From the NCBI GenBank assembly GCA_944320745.1, contig CALUIN010000003.1, positions 44,318 to 108,317 on the forward strand: a stretch of DNA of 64,000 nt. Direction: 5' to 3'. The DNA is from an uncultured Alloprevotella sp. Lineage in GTDB: Bacteria; Bacteroidota; Bacteroidia; Bacteroidales; Bacteroidaceae. This document shows, piece by piece, positions 1 to 7,901 of this stretch; positions within the stretch are counted from its first letter, which is position 1, and each line of letters opens with the position of its first letter. The position numbers and the translations under genes are program-made. Below the pieces are notes generated by a model. The model did no database searches, was not told where the DNA came from, and saw nothing but the letters and a program-made list of their open reading frames with translations.

Positions 1-764
1 TCGGCGCGGCGTTCGACAAAACGACCGGGCGCCTCGTCTCGCTCCGCCTCGACGGCCGCGAAGTCATCGCCGCCGGACAAGGTTTCCTCTACGACAACCA
101 CCGCTGGATCGAGAACGACAAGTTCACCCGCACGGACAACGGCCTGGCCCCGGCCGGCACCTGCCGCGCCGAGCAGCGCGGCGACGCCTTCGTGGTGACC
201 ACAAGCCGCGACGGCGAACTCTGCGCCACCGACATCGTCTACACCATCTACCCGCAGGGCAGCGTCGACATGGACGTCCGCTTCACGCCGAAGAGTGCCG
301 ACCTGCGCCGCGCCGGACTGGTCTGCGCCATCGATACGGCCCTCAGCCACGTGGACTATTACGCCTACGGCCCGTGGGAGAACTACTGCGACCGCAAGGA
401 CGGCGTCCTCGTGGGCCGCTACGCCACGACGGTGGACCAAATGCCAGAGCGCTACGTGAAACCGCAAAGCACCGGCGGCCGCGAGGGACTGCGCGAGCTG
501 ACCCTCTCGGACGGCAAGGGCTTCGGCGTGCGCGTGGAGACGGAGGGCGACGTAGCCTTCTCCGCACTGCGCTTCACGGACGAGGACCTGATGAACGGAC
601 TCCACATGTGGGAATTGCAGCCGCGACCCTACACCGTGCTCCACCTGGACGCCTGGACGCGCGGCATCGGCAACGCCAGCTGCGGCCAGGACGTAGATAC
701 GCTCCCCGTCTACCGCGTGCCCAACCGGCCGCTCAGCTACAAGCTGCGACTGAGCCGGATGTAA
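1..764 (+). CDS. Beta-galactosidase, GH2, C-terminal part (5' end outside the window)
   Basis: The frame is open from base 3 and carries the last ~253 residues of a GH2 beta-galactosidase. What is visible is the beta-sandwich 'small chain' domain (Bgal_small_N type). It begins with the Phe-Asp-Lys-Thr-Thr-Gly-Arg-Leu strand, then YGPWENYCDR, a later PQSTGGREG stretch and HMWELQPRP near the end. The closing GIGNASCGQD turn is typical of the family. The catalytic TIM barrel with its two glutamates lies upstream of the window, so activity cannot be judged. In Bacteroidales such enzymes are usually periplasmic or surface hydrolases of galactose-containing glycans. The next gene begins 22 bases after the stop on the same strand. 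Confidence 0.9.
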   Translation, partial: GAAFDKTTGRLVSLRLDGREVIAAGQGFLYDNHRWIENDKFTRTDNGLAPAGTCRAEQRGDAFVVTTSRDGELCATDIVYTIYPQGSVDMDVRFTPKSADLRRAGLVCAIDTALSHVDYYAYGPWENYCDRKDGVLVGRYATTVDQMPERYVKPQSTGGREGLRELTLSDGKGFGVRVETEGDVAFSALRFTDEDLMNGLHMWELQPRPYTVLHLDAWTRGIGNASCGQDVDTLPVYRVPNRPLSYKLRLSRM

Positions 765-786
765 GAACCTGTAAATACTTGCTGCC

Positions 787-1320
787 ATGAAGAAAAATCT
801 TTACCGCACGTCCCGCGCCGCGCTGGCCGCCGGCTGCCTGGGACTCACGCTGACCGCCGGCCTGGCCGCCGCGCCCTCCGCGCTGGCCGCCCGCACCCCC
901 GCGCCTTCCGCCCCGACGGAAGCACCGGCCCGCACCGCCGGATGGGCAGGCTTCGACTTCTCGCCCCTGTTCACGATGAAGGGGGTCACCTACACGGACC
1001 GCCCGGACTCGGAAGCCGTCATCACGAAGGACTGCCGCATGCGCGCCAAGCGTGCGCTCAGCCTCACGGCCACCGCGCGCAAGGCCCGAAGCATGGCCGC
1101 CGCCATGCGCGCCCGCGTCGGCGCGGACAAGCGCTACAAGTACGTCAGCTCCGTCCGCCAGGGCGACCACTACATCTACGTCTACGCCCACAAGGGCGGA
1201 TGGGACCACGACGAAGTCCTCGTATTCGACCTCTCGGACGACGAGGCGCGCATCATCCAGCTGCGGGGCAACTTCAGCAACAACGACCTGACGCGCATAG
1301 CCAAGGCGCTCAAGGCCTGA
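787..1320 (+). CDS. DUF4252-like secreted protein, copy 1 of 3
   Basis: This 177-residue protein has a signal peptide (charged MKKNLYR start, Ala/Leu-rich core, Ala-rich cleavage area around residues 30-36). A low-complexity Ala/Pro linker to about residue 55 follows, then a globular domain. The domain order matches DUF4252: FDFSPLFTMKGVTYTDRP near the start, a middle helix rich in Ala/Arg, a YKYVSSVRQGDHYIYVYAH strand pair, then a DEVLVFDLSDDEARIIQLRG strand and an NNDLTRIAKAL end helix. It is the first of three tandem paralogues with the same architecture. DUF4252 has no known biochemical role. The product is probably periplasmic or envelope-associated. It follows the beta-galactosidase closely and could share its transcript. 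Confidence 0.72.
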   Translation: MKKNLYRTSRAALAAGCLGLTLTAGLAAAPSALAARTPAPSAPTEAPARTAGWAGFDFSPLFTMKGVTYTDRPDSEAVITKDCRMRAKRALSLTATARKARSMAAAMRARVGADKRYKYVSSVRQGDHYIYVYAHKGGWDHDEVLVFDLSDDEARIIQLRGNFSNNDLTRIAKALKA

Positions 1321-1345
1321 CGCCCCACGGGGCAAACCCACCGCC

Positions 1346-1381
1346 ACGGGCGGCCGTCACGGACAGACGGCCGCCCGTTTG
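1346..1381 (+). terminator. Rho-independent terminator-like hairpin
   Basis: Two 13-base arms (1346-1358, 1366-1378) form a GC-rich perfect stem with a 7-base loop, followed by TTTG. It lies 26 bases after the stop of the first DUF4252-like gene and probably ends that transcript. Confidence 0.6.
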
Positions 1382-1468
1382 CGTCCCGCCGAAGCGCGGC
1401 GCGGCCGCACCGCCCCACGCCCGCCGCGTCCGCCGCAGGCCAGGCGCCGCCCGGCCGCCGCCGCACAG

Positions 1469-1615
1469 GCCTTAGGCCCGCCGGAACGCGCCTTAGTCCA
1501 GAAAAAACTGGCCTTAGCCCCGTGCCGACGAGCCTTAGCCCCGTGCCGAGGGGCCCCGACCCGGGCGAAATCGGCCTTCGTTCCGAAGAAACTGGCCTTG
1601 GCCCCGATTTTCCGG
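1469..1615 (+). repeat. Seven-unit array of a 21-bp intergenic repeat (array 1)
   Basis: Seven consecutive 21-base units start at 1469, 1490, 1511, 1532, 1553, 1574 and 1595 with no phase slip. The conserved head is GCCTTAGCCCCGT, and the right half of each unit varies. Units 3 and 4 are nearly identical; unit 5 is the most diverged. The array follows the terminator hairpin of the first DUF4252-like gene and precedes the promoter-like region of the second. Read as protein, the period gives seven-residue repeats, but there is no sign that it is translated. Four more arrays of the same family occur in the window. Confidence 0.85.
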
Positions 1616-1647
1616 AAACGGGACAGAGGTATTTGCCAAATAATCCG

Positions 1648-1655
1648 TACTTTTG
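1648..1655 (+). promoter_or_regulatory. Candidate -7 promoter box for the second DUF4252-like gene
   Basis: TACTTTTG fits the Bacteroidota -7 consensus TAnnTTTG. It lies in a short AT-richer patch about 100 bases before the start codon at 1756. No well-spaced -33 TTTG is visible, so this is tentative. Confidence 0.4.
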
Positions 1656-1755
1656 AAGCCGTAATGCCCGCGCCGCGCGCGCCGCTCCGCCTCCGCCGCC
1701 CCGGCGGAAAGCCCGCTTTGCGGCCGCCCGCGCGCCCGCCCCATCCCGTTTCGCC

Positions 1756-2289
1756 ATGAACCACAAGAACTCCCGCCTCTGCCTCACCGCCCGCCGCGCT
1801 TCGCTGGCCGGGGCGCTGCTGGCCGCCCTCTGCGCCGCCACGCCCGCCGCCGGCCATCGCCGCTGCGCCTCCGCGGTCCCAGCTCCCTCTGCCGCGCCCG
1901 CAACCGCCGACAGCGAAAGCTGCGACCTCTCGCCACTGAAGCGTATGAGCGGCGTGGACTACTCCGACCGCGCCGACACGCCGGCCGCCTTCTCCAAAGA
2001 CTTCTCGCTGCCCACGCGCCGCCTGGTGCAGGCCCATGCCACGGGCCGCGAGGCTCAGGACTACATCCGCACGCTCCAGAAGGAAACGGAGGACAACGCG
2101 CGCTACTCCTACGTCAGCGGCATACAGGAAGAAAACCGCCGCATCTGCATCTACGCCCACGCGGCCGACGGGGCGTACGACGAGATCCTGATCTTCGGCC
2201 TGTCGGACGAGGAGTGCTCGGCGCTGCAACTGGCGGGCCGCTTCACCACGGACAACGTGCTCGCCGTCGTGCGGCTGCTGGGCCGCTGA
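1756..2289 (+). CDS. DUF4252-like secreted protein, copy 2 of 3
   Basis: This 177-residue protein has an N-terminal signal peptide with a hydrophobic Leu/Ala core at residues ~15-32. Its domain aligns with its two neighbours: CDLSPLKRMSGVDYSDRA, the helical middle, RYSYVSGIQEENRRICIYAH, a DEILIFGLSDEECSALQLAG strand and a final NVLAVVRLL helix. It shares length and layout with copy 1 but is clearly diverged in sequence, so the duplication is not recent. It is separated from copy 1 by a terminator and a repeat array and from copy 3 by only 34 bases, so copies 2 and 3 probably share a transcript. Function is unknown. Confidence 0.7.
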   Translation: MNHKNSRLCLTARRASLAGALLAALCAATPAAGHRRCASAVPAPSAAPATADSESCDLSPLKRMSGVDYSDRADTPAAFSKDFSLPTRRLVQAHATGREAQDYIRTLQKETEDNARYSYVSGIQEENRRICIYAHAADGAYDEILIFGLSDEECSALQLAGRFTTDNVLAVVRLLGR

Positions 2290-2323
2290 GGCCGGACGCA
2301 CTGCTCCCTAAAACCTTTCCCGC

Positions 2324-2833
2324 ATGAACATGAACTCACTGCTCCGCCGCCGCGCACTGGCCGTGGCGACAGTGCTCTTGGCGGCCTTCCCCGCCGCCCT
2401 GCCCGCCGGCTGCCCCGCCGCAACGCCGACGCCGCTCTGCCCGGCGGCCCGCGACGAATGGAAGGGCCTCGACCTGACGCCCTACCGCCAGATGGACGAC
2501 GTGGCCCACTCGCAGGTGCCGCAGGCCGCCCTGCAGTTTATCCCCCGACTGGCCGATAAGGTGGAAAGCATCACGGTGCTGACCACCACGGCCCGCAAGC
2601 CCGCCCGCCGCTTCGAGGAGCTGCGCGACAGCCTGGAAAGCAACGCGGACTACGAGAACCTGGGCTCCACCAAGAAAGGGGACTACGCCCTCTTCACCTA
2701 CGGCCACCGCAGCGGCGAGCAGTTCGTCGAAGTGGTGTGCTTCCTCCAGGCGGACCGCACGAGCACCGTGCTGCAAATACGCGGGACGCTGGCGGAGGAG
2801 GACATCGCCGGCGTGGCGAAAGTCTTCCTCTGA
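2324..2833 (+). CDS. DUF4252-like secreted protein, copy 3 of 3
   Basis: This 169-residue protein has a signal peptide (MNMNSLLRRRALAVATVLL start, cleavage likely near residues 25-32). Its domain is the clearest DUF4252 match of the three: LDLTPYRQMDDV, then VESITVLTTTARK, NADYENLGSTKKGDYALFTY, FVEVVCFLQADRTSTVLQIRG and an EEDIAGVAKVF end helix. The Val-Glu-Ser-Ile strand and the aspartate/isoleucine end helix are typical of DUF4252. ATG codons at 2324 and 2330 are both possible starts. It closes the trio; the arginine operon promoter begins about 180 bases downstream. Substrate or partner is unknown. Confidence 0.75.
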   Translation: MNMNSLLRRRALAVATVLLAAFPAALPAGCPAATPTPLCPAARDEWKGLDLTPYRQMDDVAHSQVPQAALQFIPRLADKVESITVLTTTARKPARRFEELRDSLESNADYENLGSTKKGDYALFTYGHRSGEQFVEVVCFLQADRTSTVLQIRGTLAEEDIAGVAKVFL

Positions 2834-3011
2834 GGGCCTGCGCGTCCGCAAACGCCCGGATGTCCGGCGGCACTCTTGCTGCAGCCGGACATCCGGCTTG
2901 CGTACGGCCCCGCACCGCCGCCCCGCTGCCCACGGCCGCGCCGACGGCCGCCGCGCACTCGATATTTATTGAGCCTCTTAGCGAAAGAATGAATATATTT
3001 ACGCGGATTGC

Positions 3012-3042
3012 TTGCATAAATGCAAACAAGTTTGTACATTTG
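3012..3042 (+). promoter_or_regulatory. argR operon promoter with overlapping candidate ArgR operator
   Basis: A -33 TTG at 3012-3014 is followed after 20 bases by TACATTTG (3035-3042), a good TAnnTTTG -7 box, 26 bases before the argR ATG. The -33 element lies inside the near-palindrome TTGCATAAATGCAA (3012-3025), whose TGCAT/ATGCA arms resemble an ARG box. The position suggests autorepression of the arginine operon by ArgR when arginine is plentiful. The promoter is seen directly; the operator role is inferred. Confidence 0.65.
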
Positions 3043-3068
3043 CCGCAACTTTTGATAATCATACTGAA

Positions 3069-3548
3069 ATGAACGAGCGAACACACCGACTGAATGCGCT
3101 TCGCGCCATCCTTACTGAAACGGAGGCGGAAAGCCAGGAATTCATCCGCAAAGAACTCTCGCGCCGGGGCTTCGACGTGACGCAGGCCACGCTCTCGCGC
3201 GACTTGCGCTCGCTGCGCGCGGCGAAGGTACTCGACGCCCGGGGCCACCGCTACATACTTCCGGACCACCCGCTTTACCGCCGCACGCCGTCGCCCACGC
3301 CGCTGGCGGACTACCATCACAACTATGGCTTCATCTCCATCAGCTTCTCGCACAACGTGGCCATCCTGCACACGCGGCCGGGATATGCCGGCGGCCTGGC
3401 CTCGGACATAGACGCGCACCATCTGGCCCACGTAGCGGGCACACTGGCCGGCGACGACACCATCCTGCTCATCATGGCGGAAGAGGCCGCCCGCGAAGAC
3501 GTCCTTGACGAACTGGGCTCCATCATCCCCGCCCTCAAGAAAAAATAA
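3069..3548 (+). CDS. argR: Arginine repressor ArgR
   Basis: This 159-residue ArgR-family regulator has an N-terminal winged helix (residues ~1-75) with the family motif FDVTQATLSRDLRSLRAAKV. The C-terminal oligomerisation and arginine-binding domain (~85-159) contains HNVAILHTRPGYAGGLASDID and GTLAGDDTILLIM, matching the GTIAGDDTI region that binds arginine. I chose the ATG at 3069 over an in-frame upstream start at 3012 because the -7 promoter box lies between them. It heads the operon argR, GNAT, argG, argC, argD and most likely controls it through the operator at 3012-3025. Confidence 0.93.
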   Translation: MNERTHRLNALRAILTETEAESQEFIRKELSRRGFDVTQATLSRDLRSLRAAKVLDARGHRYILPDHPLYRRTPSPTPLADYHHNYGFISISFSHNVAILHTRPGYAGGLASDIDAHHLAHVAGTLAGDDTILLIMAEEAAREDVLDELGSIIPALKKK

Positions 3549-3632
3549 ATCCGGCCCGCACCGCTCCGCCCGACACCGAGGCAACGCCCCGCAAGAGGCA
3601 CGGCGGACACGCGGACCAACGAACTCAAGACC

Positions 3633-4277
3633 ATGGAAGATTACAACGACGGAATCAGAGTATTCGTAGCCGACGCCTCGCACGAGAAGTACGTGGACAC
3701 CATACTGCAAACCATCACGGACGCAGCGAAAGTGCGCGGCTCGGGTATCGCCTCGCGCACTCACGAGTACGTAGCGACCAAGATGCGTGAGCGCAAGGCC
3801 ATCCTGGCCCTTTACGGCGAGGAGTTCGCCGGCTTCTGCTACATCGAAAGCTGGGAAAACAAACACTACGTGGCTAACTCGGGCCTCATCGTCGTACCCA
3901 AGTTCCGCGGACACCACTTGGCCACGCGCATCAAGCGACTGGCCTTCTCGCTGAGCCGCCTGCGCTGGCCCAACGCCAAGCTCTTCGGCCTGACCAGCTC
4001 GGGCGCCGTGATGCGCATCAATACGGCACTGGGCTACGTGCCCGTGCCCTTCTCCGAGCTGACGCAGGACGACGAGTACTGGAAAGGCTGCGGCACGCCG
4101 GAAAACCCGTGCTGCATCAACTGCGACGTATTGGCCCGCACCGGACGCAAGTACTGCGTCTGCACAGGCATGCTCTACGACCCGGCGCGCCACCCCGGCG
4201 AGCCGCTCCCCGTAGAACTGCCCGAAGACGTAGTGAAGTTCGTCCTCGAAGCTGAAAAGAAAGAACGCAAATCCTAA
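3633..4277 (+). CDS. GNAT-family acyltransferase with C-terminal Cys cluster (arginine operon)
   Basis: This 214-residue protein has a GNAT fold: AILALYGEEFAGFCYIESW, GLIVVPKFRGHHLATRIKRLAFSLS (the acyl-CoA pyrophosphate-binding segment) and TALGYVPVPFSEL near the end of the fold. The last 60 residues hold six cysteines, C153, C160, C161, C164, C175 and C177, spaced like a metal site. It lies between argR and argG, 11 bases before argG. No classical argA, argJ or argB is present here, so it is a good candidate for the N-acylglutamate synthase that starts arginine synthesis. Bacteroides species are known to use N-succinyl intermediates (ArgF' is an N-succinylornithine carbamoyltransferase), so the acyl donor could be succinyl-CoA or acetyl-CoA. 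Confidence 0.72.
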   Translation: MEDYNDGIRVFVADASHEKYVDTILQTITDAAKVRGSGIASRTHEYVATKMRERKAILALYGEEFAGFCYIESWENKHYVANSGLIVVPKFRGHHLATRIKRLAFSLSRLRWPNAKLFGLTSSGAVMRINTALGYVPVPFSELTQDDEYWKGCGTPENPCCINCDVLARTGRKYCVCTGMLYDPARHPGEPLPVELPEDVVKFVLEAEKKERKS

Positions 4278-4288
4278 CCCCAACCGAC

Positions 4289-5494
4289 ATGGCAAATAAG
4301 AAAGTAGTCGTGGCCTACAGTGGCGGACTGGACACCTCCTATACGGTGATGTACCTGGCCAAGGAAATGGGCTACGAAGTATATGCCGCCTGCGCCAACA
4401 CCGGCGGCTTCAGCGAGGCGCAGCTGCGCACGAACGAGGAGAACGCTTACCGCCTGGGCGCCACGAAGTACGTGACACTCGACGTGACGCACGAGTACTA
4501 CGAGAAGAGTCTCCGCTTCATGATCTACGGGAACGTGCTCCGCAACAACGTTTACCCTATCTCCGTCAGCTCGGAGCGTATCTTCCAGGGTATAGCCATC
4601 GCGCGCTACGCCAAGGAAATCGGGGCCGACGCCATAGCCCACGGCTCGACGGGCGCCGGCAACGACCAGGTGCGCTTCGACATGACATTCCTCGTCATGT
4701 GCCCGGAAATGGAGATCATCACCCTGACGCGCGACCGCAACCTCTCGCGGCAGGAGGAAGTGGACTTCCTGAACCGCCACGGCTTCAAGGCGGACTTCGC
4801 CAAGCTGAAGTACAGCTACAACGTAGGCCTGTGGGGCACAAGCATTTGCGGCGGCGAAATCCTTGACTCCAAGGAAGGGCTGCCCGAGACGGCCTACCTC
4901 AAGCAAGTGACCAAGGAAGGGACGGAACGGCTGGAACTGACCTTCGAAAAGGGCGAGCTGAAAGCCATCAACGGCCAGCGCTACGACGACCCTATCGCCG
5001 CCATCCGCAAGGTAGAGGAAATCGGCGCCCCCTACGGCATCGGCCGCGACATGCACGTCGGCGACACCATCATCGGCATCAAGGGGCGCGTGGGATTTGA
5101 AGCCGCAGCCCCGATGCTTATCATCGGCGCCCACAGGTTTCTGGAGAAGTACACCCTCTCCAAGTGGCAGCAGTACTGGAAAGACCAGGTGGCCAACTGG
5201 TACGGCATGTTCCTCCACGAGAGCCAGTATCTCGAGCCCGTGATGCGGGACATCGAGGCCATGCTTGAGACCTCGCAGCGCCACGTCAACGGGACCGTCA
5301 TCCTCGAACTGCGACCGCTCGGCTTCAGCACGGTCGGCGTGGACAGCCCCGACGACCTGGTGAAAACGAAATTCGGCGAATACGGCGAGACCCAGAAGGG
5401 CTGGACAGCGGACGATGCCAAGGGATTCATCAAAGTGCTCTCCACGCCGCTGCGCGTGTTCTACGCCAACCACCCCGAGGACGACAACGTATGA
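4289..5494 (+). CDS. argG: Argininosuccinate synthase
   Basis: This 401-residue cytosolic ligase joins citrulline and aspartate with ATP to give argininosuccinate. The N-terminal PP-loop is AYSGGLDTS (S11-S17). Further family marks are a GSTGAGNDQVRFD loop, which contacts ATP and citrulline, and SVSSERIFQGIAIARYAKE. Length agrees with bacterial ArgG. It starts 11 bases after the GNAT gene and ends 34 bases before argC, in the middle of the arginine operon. Base composition and codon use are like its neighbours. Confidence 0.96.
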   Translation: MANKKVVVAYSGGLDTSYTVMYLAKEMGYEVYAACANTGGFSEAQLRTNEENAYRLGATKYVTLDVTHEYYEKSLRFMIYGNVLRNNVYPISVSSERIFQGIAIARYAKEIGADAIAHGSTGAGNDQVRFDMTFLVMCPEMEIITLTRDRNLSRQEEVDFLNRHGFKADFAKLKYSYNVGLWGTSICGGEILDSKEGLPETAYLKQVTKEGTERLELTFEKGELKAINGQRYDDPIAAIRKVEEIGAPYGIGRDMHVGDTIIGIKGRVGFEAAAPMLIIGAHRFLEKYTLSKWQQYWKDQVANWYGMFLHESQYLEPVMRDIEAMLETSQRHVNGTVILELRPLGFSTVGVDSPDDLVKTKFGEYGETQKGWTADDAKGFIKVLSTPLRVFYANHPEDDNV

Positions 5495-5528
5495 CCCCTC
5501 TGCGACCAACCTCCACACTTATCCAAGC

Positions 5529-6497
5529 ATGATCAGAATAGGCATCATCGGCGGGGCGGGCTACACCGCGGGCGAACTGTGCCGGCTGCTGCTCAATCAC
5601 CCCGAGGCCGAAATCATATTCATCAACAGCGAGAGCAACGCGGGCAACCTCGTGGCCGACGTCCATGAGGGACTCTACGGCGAGACCGACCTGCGCTTCA
5701 CCGACCAGCTGCCCTTCGACGAAGTGGACGTGGTATTCTTCTGCTTCGGTCACGGCAAGAGCACGCAGTTCCTGGCCGAGCACTACGTCCCCGCCGACGT
5801 CCGCATCATCGACCTGGCCCAGGACTTCCGCCTGGCCTCGGACGACAACGACTACGTCTATGGCCTGCCCGAGCTCAACAGGGCGCGCCTCACGGGGGCC
5901 TGCCACGTGGCCAACCCGGGCTGCTTCGCCACGTGCATCCAGCTGGGGCTCCTTCCCCTGGCCGCGGCCGGCCTGCTCGAGGGCGACATCGCCGTGAACG
6001 CCATCACCGGATCGACCGGCGCCGGCGTGAAGCCCTCGCCCACGACCCACTTCTCCTGGCGCACGGGCAACATGAGCATCTACAAGGCCTTCGAGCACCA
6101 GCACGTCCCCGAGATCGTCCAGTCGCTCCGCCAGCTGCAGCCCTCCTTCAGCGGCTCGGTGGAGTTCATCCCCTATCGCGGCGACTTCGCCCGCGGCATC
6201 TTCGCCACCGAAGTGGTGCGCTGCGACCTGCCCGCCGACGATGTGGCACAGCTCTACCGCGACTTCTACAGCGAGGCCCCCTTCACCCACTACTCCGAAC
6301 GGCCCGTGGACCTGAAGCAAGTGGTCAACACGAACAAGTGCCTCATCCACACCGAGCGCCATGCCGACAAGCTCCTCGTCACCGCCTGCATCGACAACCT
6401 GCTCAAGGGCGCGTCCGGACAGGCCGTGCAGAACATGAACCTCATGTTCGACCTGGAGGAGACGGCGGGCCTGCGCCTCAAGCCCATCGCTTTCTGA
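5529..6497 (+). CDS. argC: N-acetyl(acyl)-gamma-glutamyl-phosphate reductase
   Basis: This 322-residue enzyme reduces N-acyl-glutamyl phosphate to the semialdehyde with NADPH. The Rossmann motif GIIGGAGYTAGELCRLL is at the N-terminus. The nucleophilic Cys132 sits in HVANPGCFATC. GSTGAGVKPSPTTHF and the HQHVPEI helix follow as in type I ArgC. The ATG at 5529 is used because it places the Rossmann strand at residue 2; a longer upstream frame overlaps argG and is unlikely. argD follows after 23 bases. If the pathway runs on succinylated intermediates, as in Bacteroides, the real substrate would be the N-succinyl form. Confidence 0.95.
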   Translation: MIRIGIIGGAGYTAGELCRLLLNHPEAEIIFINSESNAGNLVADVHEGLYGETDLRFTDQLPFDEVDVVFFCFGHGKSTQFLAEHYVPADVRIIDLAQDFRLASDDNDYVYGLPELNRARLTGACHVANPGCFATCIQLGLLPLAAAGLLEGDIAVNAITGSTGAGVKPSPTTHFSWRTGNMSIYKAFEHQHVPEIVQSLRQLQPSFSGSVEFIPYRGDFARGIFATEVVRCDLPADDVAQLYRDFYSEAPFTHYSERPVDLKQVVNTNKCLIHTERHADKLLVTACIDNLLKGASGQAVQNMNLMFDLEETAGLRLKPIAF

Positions 6498-6520
6498 CAA
6501 CCCACCATACTGCTCTGCGC

Positions 6521-7654
6521 ATGAACCTCTACCCTGTCTACCCCCTCTTCGACATTGACATTGTCAAGGGGCGCGGCTGCCGCGTCTGGGACGACGCGGG
6601 CCGCGAATACCTCGACCTTTACGGCGGGCACGCCGTCATCAGCATCGGCCACTGCCACCCGCACTACGTCGAGGCCATCAGCCGCCAGGCCGGGCGCCTC
6701 GGCTTCTACTCCAACTCCGTGGTGAACGACCTGCAGACGCGCCTGGCCGAGCGCCTCGGCCCCGCCTGCGGCTACGACGACTACCGCCTTTTCCTGGTCA
6801 ACTCCGGCGCCGAGGCCAACGAGAACGCCTTGAAGCTGGCCTCCTTCCACACGGGCCGGCGCCGCATCCTGGCCGCGCGGCAGGCCTTCCACGGCCGCAC
6901 GTCGCTGGCCGTAGAGGCCACGGACAATCCCCGCATCGCGGCCCCCGTGAACCAGGGCGGGCACGTGACGTTCCTGCCGCTCAACGACCTGGCTGCCTTC
7001 GAGGCCGAACTGGCCAAGGGCGACGTGGCCGCCGTCATCGTGGAAGCCATACAGGGCGTCGGCGGCATCCGCCTGGCCACGCCGGACTTCATGCAGGGCC
7101 TGCGGCGCGCCTGCGACGCCGCGTCGGCCGTGCTCATCTGCGACGAGATACAGTGCGGATACGGCCGCAGCGGCCGCTTCTTCGCCCACCAGCACCTCGG
7201 CGTGAAGCCGGACCTCATCACCTGCGCCAAGGGCATAGGCAACGGCTTCCCCATGGGCGCCGTGCTCATCGGCCCGCAGTTTGAAGCCGTCTACGGACAG
7301 CTCGGCACCACCTTCGGCGGCAACCACCTGGCCTGCGCCGCCGCGCTCGCCGTGCTGGACGTCATCGAGGAGGAACACCTCGTGGAGAACGCGGCCCGCA
7401 CGGGCGACTACCTGCTCGCCCGACTCCGCGAGACAGCCGCGGCACACGCCGACATCACCGACGTGCGCGGCCGCGGACTCATGATCGGCGTGGAGTTCAG
7501 CCGCCCCGTCAAGGAGCTGCGCCAGCGCCTCGTCTTCGACGAACACGTGTTCACCGGCGCGGCCTCGACCAACATCCTGCGCCTCCTGCCGCCGCTCTGC
7601 CTCAGCCTGGCCGAGGCGGACGAGTTCATGGAGCGCCTGGAGCGCGTGCTCTGA
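6521..7654 (+). CDS. argD: Acetylornithine/succinylornithine aminotransferase
   Basis: This 377-residue class-III PLP aminotransferase converts N-acyl-glutamate semialdehyde to N-acyl-ornithine. Visible marks are YLDLYGGHAVISIGHCHP near the N-terminus, NSGAEANENALKLA (PLP phosphate loop), the CDEIQCGYGRSG strand with the cofactor aspartate, and the Schiff-base Lys237 in CAKGIGNGFPMGA. TTFGGNHLACAAAL completes the site. The ATG at 6521 gives the usual MNLYPVYPLFDIDI start. It is the last gene of the arginine operon; a strong hairpin at 7704-7743 and a repeat array follow. Confidence 0.95.
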   Translation: MNLYPVYPLFDIDIVKGRGCRVWDDAGREYLDLYGGHAVISIGHCHPHYVEAISRQAGRLGFYSNSVVNDLQTRLAERLGPACGYDDYRLFLVNSGAEANENALKLASFHTGRRRILAARQAFHGRTSLAVEATDNPRIAAPVNQGGHVTFLPLNDLAAFEAELAKGDVAAVIVEAIQGVGGIRLATPDFMQGLRRACDAASAVLICDEIQCGYGRSGRFFAHQHLGVKPDLITCAKGIGNGFPMGAVLIGPQFEAVYGQLGTTFGGNHLACAAALAVLDVIEEEHLVENAARTGDYLLARLRETAAAHADITDVRGRGLMIGVEFSRPVKELRQRLVFDEHVFTGAASTNILRLLPPLCLSLAEADEFMERLERVL

Positions 7655-7703
7655 CCGCCGCCCTGCGGCGCACGGACGCGCCCGCGGCAAGCGGAAAAAA
7701 CAT

Positions 7704-7743
7704 TGTCCCCCGCGGACTGGTGCGTGCCAGTCCGCGGGGGACA
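7704..7743. terminator. Strong bidirectional hairpin between argD and the TetR gene
   Basis: Arms of 17 perfectly paired bases (7704-7720 and 7727-7743) enclose a 6-base loop. Six A residues lie shortly upstream, giving a T run on the minus strand, and AAACGTTT lies downstream. It separates the convergent argD and TetR transcripts. Confidence 0.7.
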
Positions 7744-7837
7744 AACGTTTGCGGCCCTCCGCGCAGCCGCCCCGCCGACGCGGCGCGCCGCCGGCTTTGG
7801 GGAAAATCCTGCACGGCCAAGGCGCGCAGGAACCGGG

Positions 7838-7900
7838 CTTAGCCCCGTAAGCACGCGCCTTAGCCCCGTAAAAACTCGGCTAAGGCGCGTGCCCGCGGGA
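7838..7900 (+). repeat. 21-bp repeat array 2 (three units, last inverted)
   Basis: CTTAG cores start at 7838 and 7859, and the inverted core CTAAG starts at 7880, so the 21-base phase is kept through the inversion. A degenerate unit may precede at 7817. Units 2 and 3 can fold into a hairpin (GCGCCTTAGCC paired with GGCTAAGGCGC). The array ends one base before the stop codon of the minus-strand TetR gene. Confidence 0.82.
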
Positions 7901-7901
7901 A

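Noticed and set aside
1379-1759. Open frame with seven-residue repeats over array 1 (and similar frames over arrays 2-5)
   Set aside because: The repeats come from the 21-bp DNA period. The frames differ between arrays, lack promoters and do not keep a common peptide.
2694-4295. 533-codon minus-strand frame across argR and the acetyltransferase
   Set aside because: It overlaps two well-supported genes and a promoter and has no recognisable domain.
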